From DAOTTI01 sp034437795 (lineage in GTDB: Bacteria > Chloroflexota > UBA11872 > UBA12225): a DNA stretch of 38,296 bases. Location of the stretch: NCBI GenBank assembly GCA_034437795.1, contig DAOTTI010000289.1, forward strand, positions 1-38,296, read 5' to 3'. This document shows, piece by piece, positions 32,035 to 38,296 of this stretch. The translations under genes were made by a program, and so were the position numbers. The notes below the pieces were generated by a model. The model worked only from the letters and a program-made list of their open reading frames with translations, was not told the DNA's origin and searched no databases. Positions within the stretch are counted from its first letter, which is position 1. Every line of letters begins with the position of its first letter.

Positions 32035-32116
32035 TGTCTTGCTCTCTTTCTACTTCGCTACTTCGCTACTTCTACTTCTTCTACTTCGTTTGCTTCTTCG
32101 TTTACTTCATTATTCC
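32035..32116 (-). repeat. GAAGTA-type purine-rich repeat leader before infB
   Basis: On the coding strand the 80 bases before infB are almost only A and G with repeated GAAGTA/GAAGAAG/GCGAAGTA units. Together with a very GC-rich 115-base segment (32117-32241) this fills the ylxR/infB spacer. It is one more member of the simple-repeat spacers seen in the nuo operon. No gene is visible. Confidence 0.55.
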
Positions 32117-32241
32117 CCGGCGCGCCCGGCTCGACCGGGCGCCGGCCGGGCGCCACCCGCCGGGCGCGATCGCTCGCGCGGTTCGGCCGCGCGCCGGGAT
32201 CGTGCCCCGGCAGTTCGCCTTACGGCCTTGGGCCTTGGGCG

Positions 32242-32682
32242 TCACGTCTCCTGCTGCGCTGCCAGGGCGGCGCGAAAGGCCTCCAGGCCGGCGCGGTCCG
32301 CGTCGCTGAGCTCCGTCTTGAGGGCGTGCTGCAGCGCCCGCCGCTTGAAGGCCGTATCCCAGCAGGCCGGATCGGCATGCAGATACGCCCCGCGGCCGTT
32401 CTTCTTGCCCGTAGGATCGACCTCCACGCTCCCCGCCGGAGTGCGAACGATGCGGATCAGTTGGCGTTTAGCGTCCACCTGCCGGCAGGCGACGCACGTG
32501 CGCTGCGGCACGTGCCTGGGACGCGGGCCGCGGGCCGGTCGCCGGCGCCTGGCGGTCGAAGCAGGCTGGGCTGGCTTGCTCGTCGGTTCCACCTTCTTGC
32601 CCGTACTTGCCCCCGTTGCTCTCTGCTGCCTGTACGCCACCCTGCGAGTGGGCGCCGGCCCCGCCACGCGGAGTCCGGCCAC
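32242..32682 (-). CDS. ylxR: YlxR family RNA-binding/nucleoid-associated protein (DUF448)
   Basis: A 146-residue frame. Its core (residues ~55-125) has the YlxR signature RTCVACRQVDAKRQLIRIVR, followed by GRGAYLHADPACWDTAFKRR. The family is small and basic; it has been described as an RNA-binding or nucleoid-associated regulator, and it usually lies between nusA and infB, as here. The first ~55 residues are Arg/Pro/Ala-rich and unlike the family. The GTG at 32680-32682 is therefore uncertain, and later GTG codons could be the real start. ylxQ, often the next gene, is absent. Confidence 0.85.
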   Translation of the reverse strand: MAGLRVAGPAPTRRVAYRQQRATGASTGKKVEPTSKPAQPASTARRRRPARGPRPRHVPQRTCVACRQVDAKRQLIRIVRTPAGSVEVDPTGKKNGRGAYLHADPACWDTAFKRRALQHALKTELSDADRAGLEAFRAALAAQQET

Positions 32683-32804
32683 CCCCGTTCAAGCTCCCTG
32701 CGTGCCCGGCAGGTGATGAGCGGGGCGCGTGGCAGAGACGCGGCGCCAGCCGCGCGGCCCATCCCAGCAGTTCGCGCTCGTGACGGCCGGGGCCGCTGTA
32801 AATC

Positions 32805-33932
32805 TTACCCTGCCGGAGCCGCCGTCTGGGCCGGCGCTGGGGCCGCCGGCGCCGTCGCTTCCGGAGCGACCGACTCCACCGTCTCTCTCGGCGCCGTCTC
32901 GCTCTTGATGTCCACCCGCCAGCCGGTCAGCTTCGCCGCCAGGCGTGCGTTCTGCCCCTCTTTGCCAATGGCCAGGGAAAGCTGCGAGTCCGGCACGATC
33001 ACGGTGGCCGTCTTGGTCGCCTCGTCAATGTGCACGCTGATCACGCGCGCCGGGCTGAGCGCGTTGGCCACGAACTTGGCCGGATCGTCGCTCCACGGGA
33101 TGACGTCGATCCGCTCGCCCCCCAGCTCATTGACGATGTTCTGAATGCGCATGCCCCGCTGGCCGACACAGGCCCCCACCGGATCGAGGCCCATCTGCCG
33201 CGAGTGCACCGCCACCTTGGTGCGGCTCCCCGCCTCCCGCGCGATGGCCCGGATCTCGACGACGCCGTTGTAAATCTCCGGAATCTCCAGCTCCATCAGC
33301 CGGCGCACAAAGTTCCGGTGCGCCCGCGAGACGATGAGCATGGGGCCCTTGAGCGCCCGGTTCACCTCCAGCAGGTAGACGCGCAGGCGCTGGCCCATGC
33401 GGATGCGCTCCCCTGGCACCTGCTCGGTCGGCGGGAGCAGGGCCTCGGCCTTCCCGCCCGCGCCTGTTTCCAGGATGACGCCCCGCGGATCGATGCGCCT
33501 GACGATGCCGGTGATGATGTCGCCTTCGCGATCGATGAACTCCTCGTAGATGTGCTCCCGCTCCGCCTCGCGGATGCGCTGCAGGATCACCTGCTTAGCC
33601 GTCTGGGCGCCGATCCGCCCGAAGTTCGGCGGCGTGACCTCCCGCTGCACCGTCCCGCCCAGGCGCGCGTTGGGATCGATCTTGCGCGCCTCGGCCAGCG
33701 TGATCTGGGTCGGCGGGTGCTCCACGTGCTCGACGACGTCCAGCACCTCGTAGACGCGCGCCACGCCCGACTGCGGATCAATGCGCACGACGATGTTCTT
33801 TTCCTCGCTGCCGGCGAAATCCTTCTTGTAGGCAGAGACCATGGCGGCCTCCACCATCTCGATGAGCTCGTCCTTCTGGAGCCCCTTCTCCGCTGTCAGC
33901 TGCGCGAGGGACGCGGCAAAGTCGCTGCGCAT
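32805..33932 (-). CDS. nusA: Transcription termination/antitermination protein NusA
   Basis: A 375-residue NusA with an N-terminal RNA-polymerase-binding domain (1-~130, with AQLTAEKGLQKDELIEMVEAAMVSAYKK), an S1 domain (about 135-200, GDIITGIVRRIDPRGVILETG) and two KH domains (DPVGACVGQRGMRIQNIVNELGGERIDVIPW, then LAIGKEGQNARLAAKLTGW). The C-terminal acidic repeats of E. coli are missing, as usual outside proteobacteria; a Pro/Ala tail replaces them. AGGAGG lies eight bases before the ATG. It heads its operon; rimP, usually just before it, is not here. Its leader carries a terminator-like hairpin, which suggests autoregulation. Confidence 0.96.
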   Translation of the reverse strand: MRSDFAASLAQLTAEKGLQKDELIEMVEAAMVSAYKKDFAGSEEKNIVVRIDPQSGVARVYEVLDVVEHVEHPPTQITLAEARKIDPNARLGGTVQREVTPPNFGRIGAQTAKQVILQRIREAEREHIYEEFIDREGDIITGIVRRIDPRGVILETGAGGKAEALLPPTEQVPGERIRMGQRLRVYLLEVNRALKGPMLIVSRAHRNFVRRLMELEIPEIYNGVVEIRAIAREAGSRTKVAVHSRQMGLDPVGACVGQRGMRIQNIVNELGGERIDVIPWSDDPAKFVANALSPARVISVHIDEATKTATVIVPDSQLSLAIGKEGQNARLAAKLTGWRVDIKSETAPRETVESVAPEATAPAAPAPAQTAAPAG

Positions 33933-34063
33933 CGATCATCCCTCCTCTCATCTGAGTTCACCGCTCACCGCGCTCAGTCCCTGGCAAGCGGTGGCCGTCC
34001 CGGCCGCGCCGGCAGTGGCACAGAGAACTGCGAACGGTAAGCGCTCTACCCGGCCCCATGAAC

Positions 34064-34087
34064 AAGAAAAGTGGGGCATCCCCACTT
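34064..34087 (-). terminator. Terminator-like hairpin (attenuator) in the nusA leader
   Basis: On the minus strand AAGTGGGG (34087-34080) and CCCCACTT (34076-34069) form a perfect 8-bp stem with a three-base loop, followed by TTCTTGTT. It lies between the likely promoter (34132-34140) and the nusA start (33932), about 140 bases before the ATG, so it can act as an attenuator. The 638-base gap 33933-34570 otherwise holds this leader, the promoter and the repeat arrays described separately; no gene is visible. Confidence 0.6.
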
Positions 34088-34131
34088 CTCGCAACGCTCA
34101 CGGGCACCGCTCGTACAAACTTGCCCAGACC

Positions 34132-34140
34132 AGTATACCA
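34132..34140 (-). promoter_or_regulatory. Putative extended -10 promoter of the nusA operon
   Basis: TGGTATACT on the minus strand is an extended -10 (TGn-TATACT). Transcription would begin near 34125, giving a leader of about 190 bases that contains the attenuator hairpin. No -35 match is seen at 16-18 bases. Confidence 0.5.
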
Positions 34141-34176
34141 CCGCGCCGGCCCACCTCCGCGCCGGAAAAAGCCCCC

Positions 34177-34242
34177 CTGGCTGGCATCCTCTCCCCATGG
34201 CCTATATTCCTGGCTGGCATCCTCTCCCCATGGCCTATATTC
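34177..34242. repeat. Perfect 33-bp tandem duplication
   Basis: Positions 34177-34209 and 34210-34242 are identical 33-base units beginning CTGGCTGGCATCCTCTCCCC. There is no spacer between them. They lie upstream of the nusA promoter and next to the 60-bp array. Confidence 0.85.
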
Positions 34243-34400
34243 CCCCACTCCGCATCGGAGCGGACGCGGCGGGGCCAAGCCACACACCCGTGGCCTACAT
34301 TCCCCCTCTCCGCCACAGCGGGGGGCGGCGGGGCCAAGCCACACACCCCTGGCCATCGTTCCCCTCTCCGTGTCGGAGCGGGGGCGGCGGGGCCCAGCCG
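34241..34400. repeat. ~60-bp tandem array of GC-rich palindromic elements
   Basis: Three units (34241-34300, 34301-34359 and 34360-~34400) share the order TCCCC-CTCTCCG-...-CGGAGCGG-GGCGGCGGGGCCAAGCC-ACACACCC-TGGCC. The second and third are closest to the element at 35448-35632. The arms CTCCG/CGGAG in unit 1 and CTCCG...CGGAG in unit 3 can pair. The rest of the gap to the DUF624 stop (34401-34570) is GC-rich with short CGCGTC repeats and has no gene. Confidence 0.65.
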
Positions 34401-34570
34401 CACGGTGGGGCTGGGTCGGGCAGGAGTGCGGCGCGGCCCCGGCCGAAGGGAGTGAGGGCTGCCCTCCCTCGCGGTGCGGCCCCGACCGAAGGGGGTGTGG
34501 TCTGTTCCCCGCGTCTCCGCGTCCCCGCGTCCTCGCGTCGGCGAGGGGCCACGGGGCGACGGGCAGCCTG

Positions 34571-35314
34571 CTACTGCGGCTCGCTGGGGATGATCCGCCC
34601 CGCCGCGCGATACCGCTCCACCGCCTCCACGACCGCCTTGTTGTTCACGCTGGAAAGGAGCACCATCATGGCCAGCGGCAGGAGCAGGCCCGCCAGGGGC
34701 GTCAGGACGCTCAGGAGCACGATCAGCAGATTGACGATCGTCAGCCCCAGCGTCAGCCCTAGCTTGTCGATGACCATGAACAGGGCGTTACGGATCACCA
34801 GACGCACTGGCTGGTTCAGCTCCACCAGTAAGGAGAAGAGATAGCCCTGCACCATGAACCACAGCACCAGCAGGTAGGCGAAGATCACGCTCAGGATCCA
34901 CAGCCCCGGCTGCCCGATCGACCAGTAGAACCAGACGTTGAGCACCAGCAGCAGCCCCAGGCCAAGGTCGGCCAGCGCCAGCAGCCACCCGCGCCAGAGA
35001 AAGCGCCGGAAGGCCGGCCAGAACTGGCGGACTTCCAGGAGCTCGCCGTGCGCCAGCCGGTTGGTGCAGTAGTAGACCGCCGCCGTCGCCGGCCCCGCCA
35101 GGGCCAGCGCCGCGGCCACGGGTAGCACCGCCTGGAGGGCGAAGATGGCCCACAGCCCGGGCGGCGCCCCGCGGATCACGGTGAAGGCCACAAATGCGAT
35201 GAAGATCAGCGGGAGCGAGAAGAGAAACCAGATCAGGTTGAGCAGCACCATGCGCGGCAGCTCGTAGTAGAACTCGCTCAGCGAGGCGCGCAGATACCGG
35301 AAGGCGTCGAGCAC
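34571..35314 (-). CDS. DUF624 family membrane protein (YesL-like)
   Basis: A 247-residue integral membrane protein with about six hydrophobic segments. The N-terminus (DAFRYLRASLSEFYYELPRMVLLNLIWFLFSLPLI), the central FWPAFRRFLWRGWLLALADL and VQGYLFSLLVELNQPVRLVIRNALFMV fit DUF624/YesL. YesL is found beside ABC transporters for plant polysaccharides in Bacillus but its function is unknown; no transporter is nearby here. The start GTG (35312-35314) lies six bases after a TAAGAT hexamer, so the mRNA may be leaderless. Repeat arrays flank the gene on both sides. Confidence 0.82.
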   Translation of the reverse strand: MLDAFRYLRASLSEFYYELPRMVLLNLIWFLFSLPLIFIAFVAFTVIRGAPPGLWAIFALQAVLPVAAALALAGPATAAVYYCTNRLAHGELLEVRQFWPAFRRFLWRGWLLALADLGLGLLLVLNVWFYWSIGQPGLWILSVIFAYLLVLWFMVQGYLFSLLVELNQPVRLVIRNALFMVIDKLGLTLGLTIVNLLIVLLSVLTPLAGLLLPLAMMVLLSSVNNKAVVEAVERYRAAGRIIPSEPQ

Positions 35315-35320
35315 ACTGGC

Positions 35321-35326
35321 ATCTTA
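35321..35326 (-). promoter_or_regulatory. Possible -10 abutting the DUF624 start
   Basis: TAAGAT on the minus strand ends six bases before the GTG start. If it is a -10, transcription starts at the start codon. No -35 or TGn is seen, so confidence is low. Confidence 0.3.
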
Positions 35327-35360
35327 CCCGCTCCCGCCCCGGCCGCGCCCGACGGCCGCG

Positions 35361-35699
35361 TCCGCCTGCCGGAGGATATGTCACCGCGGCACCTGCGTGT
35401 CACCGCGGCACCTGCGTGCGCAAAAGACCCGAATGGCGCCAGGCCGTGACCATCGTTCCCCCTCTCTGTGTCAGAGCGGAAGCGACACCGCCGTGGGTTT
35501 ACGTCCTCTCCCCGCGGGCGTCGTTCCCCCTCTCCGTGTCGGAGAGGGGGCCAGGGGGTGACGTGTCTCCTCTCCCCGCGGGCGTCGTTCCCCCTCTCCG
35601 TGTGGGAGCGGGGGCCAGGGGGTGAGGTCCGCCTCCGCCTGCCGGACGATATGTCACCGCGGCACCTGCGTGCGCAAAAGACCCGAATGGCGCCAGGCC
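35361..35699. repeat. Direct 66-bp repeats flanking a repeat block; copy 1 has a 19-bp internal duplication
   Basis: 35361-35445 and 35634-35699 are the same sequence (start TCCGCCTGCCGGA, end GGCGCCAGGCC) with one substitution. The first copy has TCACCGCGGCACCTGCGTG twice in tandem, which accounts for its extra 19 bases. Between them lie the 64-bp tandem repeats (35505-35632). The structure resembles a duplicated flank around an amplified palindromic element. The gap 35315-35729 holds no gene that I can support. Confidence 0.75.
35505..35632. repeat. 64-bp tandem repeat (two copies) of the CCCTCTCC...GGAGAGGG family
   Basis: Units 35505-35568 and 35569-35632 share CCTCTCCCCGCGGGCGTCGT, then TCCCCCTCTCCGTGT, a GGAG-type arm and GGGGGCCAGGGGGTGA. 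A partial older copy lies at 35448-35480. In the first unit CCCCCTCTCC pairs with GGAGAGGGGG. The same core recurs in this window at 16087-16163, 19039 and 34301-34380. Confidence 0.7.
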
Positions 35700-35729
35700 A
35701 GCGGCGCTCCCCTACCGCGGTGTGCGGCC

Positions 35730-35849
35730 CTATGGCAGGCCGGCCACGCTCGTGGACGCCCGCCAGATGTCCCAGACGGCCAGGCCCACCCCCATGGCCA
35801 GCGGGACCAGCGCAATGAGCGCGTAGATGACCAGCCGCTTTCTGCTCAT
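35730..35849 (-). CDS. Possible 39-residue single-span membrane peptide
   Basis: A short frame from ATG (35847-35849) to TAG encodes a peptide with the pattern MSRKRLVIYALIALVPLAM, a basic N-terminus and one hydrophobic span (about residues 6-26), then VWDIWRASTSVAGLP. The composition is that of a small membrane protein with correct positive-inside topology. It starts 24 bases after the GHMP kinase stop, in the same direction. No strong ribosome-binding site is visible and I do not recognise a family. It could be chance. Confidence 0.4.
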   Translation of the reverse strand: MSRKRLVIYALIALVPLAMGVGLAVWDIWRASTSVAGLP

Positions 35850-35873
35850 CGCCGGACCAGGAGCGCCGAGGCG

Positions 35874-36899
35874 TTACGTCGAGTGCGACGCCAGCACCGC
35901 GGCGGGCGCCTCCTCCAGGCGCACGCCCGGGCTTGGCTGCGGGTACAGGATCCGGCGAGCCCCCGCCTCCAGCAGGGCCGCTGCCAGCGAGCGGGGCTCC
36001 GGGTGCAGGGCGATAATCGTCCCACCCTGGCCCGCCCCCGCCAGCTTGGCGCCCCAGGCTCCCGCTTTGAGCGCCGCGTCGATCAGGTGGTCGTTCTCTG
36101 GCCCCGAGCCGCCCAGACGGCGCTGGATCTCATGGTTCTCGTTCATCAGCTCGCCCAGGAGCTTCCAATCCCGGTTCAGGAGCGCCTTCTTGCCCTCGCG
36201 CGCCAGCTTGCCGATCCGCACGTAGCCTTCCACCACCTCGCGATCCCCCTCCAGCCAGCGTTCGCGGATCGGCTTGTGCACCGCGCCGGAATGGTGCTGC
36301 ACCCCGGTATTGGCCAGGATGAACGGCAGGTCATCGACGTACGGCTCAAGGGGCTCAATCGTGCCGTACGGCTCGCTCCCCACCTCGCGGTAGAACTCCT
36401 TGTCGCGGAAGTCCATGTAGTTGATCCCGCCGAAGGTGGCCATGTACTGATCCTGATAGCCGCACACCACGCCCAGGTAGTTCAGCTCGATGGAGCGAGC
36501 GCACTCGGCAAAGTAGTGGCGCTGATGCTCGATCCTCTGGAAGGCGAGAATGGCGCGCAGGGCCGCCACCAGCAGGGCCGTCGATCCGGACAGGCCGGCC
36601 GCGAACGGGATCTCACTCCAGCAGCGAATGCGGGCGCGCAGGCGGTAGGCGCGTTGGTGGGCCAGGACGGCGCGCAGTATGTCCACGTGATCGCCCTTGA
36701 GCTGCAGGTCGGCCCGCTGCTGGATGCGGACGGGACCCTGGTCCGCCTCCAGAATGAGCTGGTCGCACGGTTCGATGCTGACGTAGGCCCGCTCGCGCGT
36801 GGAGCAGGAGATGACGCTCCCACCGTACATGTCCGTCGGGTTGCCGATGATGCCGCACCGCCCCGGCGCAGACGCGATGATCGTGGCCCGCTCAGCCAT
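35874..36899 (-). CDS. GHMP-family sugar kinase
   Basis: A 341-residue kinase. Motif 1 is SAPGRCGIIGNPTDMYGG (10-27); motif 2, the ATP loop, is GLSGSTALLVAAL (102-114); motif 3 is AKLAGAGQGGTIIAL (near 294-308). The N-terminal substrate motif (NPTDMYGG, where galactokinase has 'GEHTDY') is as in glucuronokinase/heptose-kinase-like members. The ATG overlaps the stop of the uridylyltransferase gene by one base (TAATG), so the two are co-translated. This pairing fits a kinase that makes a sugar-1-phosphate for UDP-sugar synthesis, for example a glucuronokinase-like salvage step. Substrate cannot be read from sequence. Confidence 0.85.
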   Translation of the reverse strand: MAERATIIASAPGRCGIIGNPTDMYGGSVISCSTRERAYVSIEPCDQLILEADQGPVRIQQRADLQLKGDHVDILRAVLAHQRAYRLRARIRCWSEIPFAAGLSGSTALLVAALRAILAFQRIEHQRHYFAECARSIELNYLGVVCGYQDQYMATFGGINYMDFRDKEFYREVGSEPYGTIEPLEPYVDDLPFILANTGVQHHSGAVHKPIRERWLEGDREVVEGYVRIGKLAREGKKALLNRDWKLLGELMNENHEIQRRLGGSGPENDHLIDAALKAGAWGAKLAGAGQGGTIIALHPEPRSLAAALLEAGARRILYPQPSPGVRLEEAPAAVLASHST

Positions 36900-37807
36900 T
36901 AGATCTGGTCTGCCTTCCACACCAGGTACTGGCGGATCATGTAGCCATACCGCTCGTCCGCCACTGCGAAGTCGATGAAGGCCTTGAAGTAGGTCTCGAA
37001 GGTCCCGATGTCGTACCGCCGCTCCTCCGGCCGCAGCTTGAGGGCCTGCACCGCCATCCCCTGCCGGATGAGGATGTTGATCGAATCCGTCAGCCACAGC
37101 TCGCCGCCCTTGCCTGGGAGCGTGGCCGCGATGGCGTCGAAGACGGCGCGGTTGAAGACGTAGCGGGGGGCGATCGCCAGATTGCTGGGCGCGGCCCCTC
37201 GCTCCGGCTTCTCCACCGCCGAGGCCAGGCGGAACGGCCCCGCGTCCACCGCTGCCCGCGGCGCTGGCTCCACCACACCGTAGCGGTAGAGGTCCTCCGG
37301 CGGCACCTCCTCCACTGAGAGCGTGCACGCCGCCTGGCCGTCCAGATGGGCGGCGATCAGGCGCTGGACCAGCGTCTGGCGCCCCTCGCTGCGGATGATG
37401 GTGTCCCCAAAGGCGACGACGAACGGCTCGTCGCCGACGAACTGCTCGGCCTGGCGCACGGCGTCGGCGGTGCCGGCCGGCACGCTCTGGCGGGTGTAGA
37501 AGAACTTGAGGCCGCTGGTCGTATCGATCTCGCTGCGCACCACGTCGGACGTCTCGGCCACCATGCGCTCCAGCTCAGGGTCGCGGTCGAAATGGTCCTC
37601 GATCGACGTCTTCTTCCGGCCGGTGACAAAGAGGATCTGCGTGATCCCCGCCTGCGCCATCTCTTCCACGACGTACTGCACCGTCGGCTTGCGCCCGACC
37701 GGCAGCATCTCCTTCGGCTGCGACTTCGTGGCCGGGTACAGGCGCGTCCCCGGCCCCGCCACGGGGATCACGGCCTTGCGAATGCCTGCGGCCCCTGCTC
37801 TCGCCAT
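36899..37807 (-). CDS. UTP-sugar-1-phosphate uridylyltransferase (GalU-like)
   Basis: A 302-residue nucleotidyltransferase. The N-terminal signature is AVIPVAGPGTRLYPATKSQPKEMLPVGRKP (12-41), where classical GalU has 'GLGTRFLPATKAIPKEMLP'. Other GalU-like elements are FVTGRKKTSIEDHFD, the VAFGDTII metal-binding Asp and a DIGTFETYFKAFIDFA C-terminus. It transfers UMP to a sugar-1-phosphate. The G-P-G in place of G-L-G and the SQPKE variation leave room for a substrate other than glucose-1-phosphate. The ATG at 37807 is preferred to one 22 codons upstream because a promoter-like element lies between them. It leads the pair with the GHMP kinase. Confidence 0.88.
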   Translation of the reverse strand: MARAGAAGIRKAVIPVAGPGTRLYPATKSQPKEMLPVGRKPTVQYVVEEMAQAGITQILFVTGRKKTSIEDHFDRDPELERMVAETSDVVRSEIDTTSGLKFFYTRQSVPAGTADAVRQAEQFVGDEPFVVAFGDTIIRSEGRQTLVQRLIAAHLDGQAACTLSVEEVPPEDLYRYGVVEPAPRAAVDAGPFRLASAVEKPERGAAPSNLAIAPRYVFNRAVFDAIAATLPGKGGELWLTDSINILIRQGMAVQALKLRPEERRYDIGTFETYFKAFIDFAVADERYGYMIRQYLVWKADQI

Positions 37808-37825
37808 TCGTTCCGTCCCGCGCCA

Positions 37826-37855
37826 ACAATACCAGCGCTGGCCCGTGCCAGGCAA
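37826..37855 (-). promoter_or_regulatory. Putative promoter of the uridylyltransferase/GHMP-kinase pair
   Basis: On the minus strand TTGCCT (37855-37850) is 18 bases from TATTGT (37831-37826), which is preceded by TGG (extended -10). The start point would be near 37819, about 12 bases before the ATG. This is the only promoter in the window with both a -35-like and an extended -10 element. Confidence 0.5.
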
Positions 37856-37931
37856 CGGGCCGGAGCGCGACACTGTGGCGGCAGGGCTGGCGCGAGATGA
37901 CGCGGCAGGTGAGGGCCACGCGGATTGTGTC

Positions 37932-37940
37932 TGCTACGCT
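37932..37940 (+). promoter_or_regulatory. Possible extended -10 abutting the pseudouridine synthase start
   Basis: TGCTACGCT ends seven bases before the GTG at 37948, placing the transcription start at the start codon (leaderless). The hexamer is a weak match and no -35 is seen. Confidence 0.3.
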
Positions 37941-37947
37941 CCCACGT

Positions 37948-38296
37948 GTGAGCGCCGAGGTCACCGCCGGCCGGCGCGGAGGCGCCGGCGAGCCCCAGCG
38001 GACAGGGAGTGGGGAGCGCCTGCAGAAGGTGCTGGCGCAGGCGGGCATCGCCTCCCGCCGGCGCGCGGAAGACCTGATCCGCGCCGGCCGCGTCACGGTG
38101 AATGGCCGCGTCGTCACGGAGCTGGGCGTGCGCGTGGATCCCCAGGTCGACGCCATCGCCGTGGACGGCCGTCCGGTCCAGGTCGCGACCCAGCCGGTCT
38201 ACCTGGCCCTGCACAAGCCGCCGGGCTACCTGAGCACCGTGCGCGATCCGCGGGGCCGGCCCACCGTCATGGACTTGGTCCCGGCGATCCCCGGCC
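37948..38296 (+). CDS. RluB/RsuA-family rRNA pseudouridine synthase (partial, C-terminus off the right edge)
   Basis: The open frame from GTG 37948 runs to the window edge (116 codons). After a short Gly/Arg-rich leader, GERLQKVLAQAGIASRRRAEDLI and GRVTVNGRVV form an S4 RNA-binding domain. Then YLALHKPPGYLSTVRDPRGR starts the synthase domain of the RsuA/RluB/E/F group. The catalytic Asp (in the 'GRLD' motif) would come after the edge. It modifies rRNA, probably 23S, but subgroup cannot be fixed from this part. The start agrees with the family and with a -10-like element seven bases upstream. Confidence 0.88.
   Translation, partial: MSAEVTAGRRGGAGEPQRTGSGERLQKVLAQAGIASRRRAEDLIRAGRVTVNGRVVTELGVRVDPQVDAIAVDGRPVQVATQPVYLALHKPPGYLSTVRDPRGRPTVMDLVPAIPG

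Noticed and set aside
34177..34242. CRISPR array
   Set aside because: The repeats are directly adjacent with no spacers, there are only two copies and no cas genes are present.
35622..36902. Plus-strand frame of 426 codons opposite the GHMP kinase
   Set aside because: Antisense shadow; the minus strand has all three GHMP motifs.
37808..37873. 22-residue N-terminal extension of the uridylyltransferase
   Set aside because: The extension is Trp/Cys/Arg-rich, unlike the family, and overlaps the best promoter match in the window.

Overview
The window is a high-GC bacterial chromosome segment with dense coding on both strands. The gene set and order suggest Chloroflexota (Thermomicrobia-like or a related uncultured high-GC lineage): a complete NADH-type complex I operon, small B-box/YtxH/VanW proteins, a short-N-terminus IF2, an EF-G2 paralogue and an HD protein. 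This is inference from content; no 16S rRNA or other decisive marker is present.

Layout. (1) 1-12109, minus strand: nuoA-B-C-D-E-F-G-H-I-J-K-L, running off the left edge inside nuoL. The genes encode the proton-pumping NADH:quinone oxidoreductase with all Fe-S ligands visible, including the optional N7 site in NuoG. The promoter region (12137-12154) holds a dyad that closely matches the operator of the NADH-sensing repressor Rex, sitting on the putative -10. (2) 12210-16041, plus strand: a divergent cysteine desulfurase, then a run of small, mostly membrane-associated proteins of unknown function, including a YtxH-type protein. (3) 16218-22892: a VanW/G5-type cell-wall protein (minus), an HD-domain hydrolase (plus), proB (minus) and a GH35-like protein that appears to lack its catalytic acid (minus). 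(4) 23022-28556, plus strand: EF-G2, tyrS, truB, ribF. (5) 28571-33932, minus strand: nusA-ylxR-infB-rbfA-nrnA, convergent with truB-ribF, so a usually collinear translation operon is split and folded on itself; rimP and ylxQ are not in it. A terminator-like hairpin in the nusA leader suggests attenuation. (6) 34571-35314: a DUF624 membrane protein surrounded on both sides by palindromic and direct repeats. (7) 35730-37807, minus strand: a UTP-sugar-1-phosphate uridylyltransferase, a GHMP kinase and a possible 39-residue membrane peptide. (8) 37948-end, plus strand: the start of an RluB/RsuA-type pseudouridine synthase.

The most unusual material is non-coding. Several intra-operon spacers are filled by short AT-richer repeat units that differ from spacer to spacer, and in two nuo spacers they are arranged as long inverted repeats. 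A second, GC-rich palindromic repeat family (CCCTCTCC...GGAGAGGG) recurs at convergent ends and around the DUF624 gene. Several genes have a -10-like hexamer only 6-9 bases before the start codon, suggesting leaderless mRNAs. I found no clear new multi-gene defence or biosynthetic system; the protein-level oddities are the TyrRS 'HIGH' motif reading QIGN, the EF-G2 switch-2 Tyr, and the GH35-like protein.
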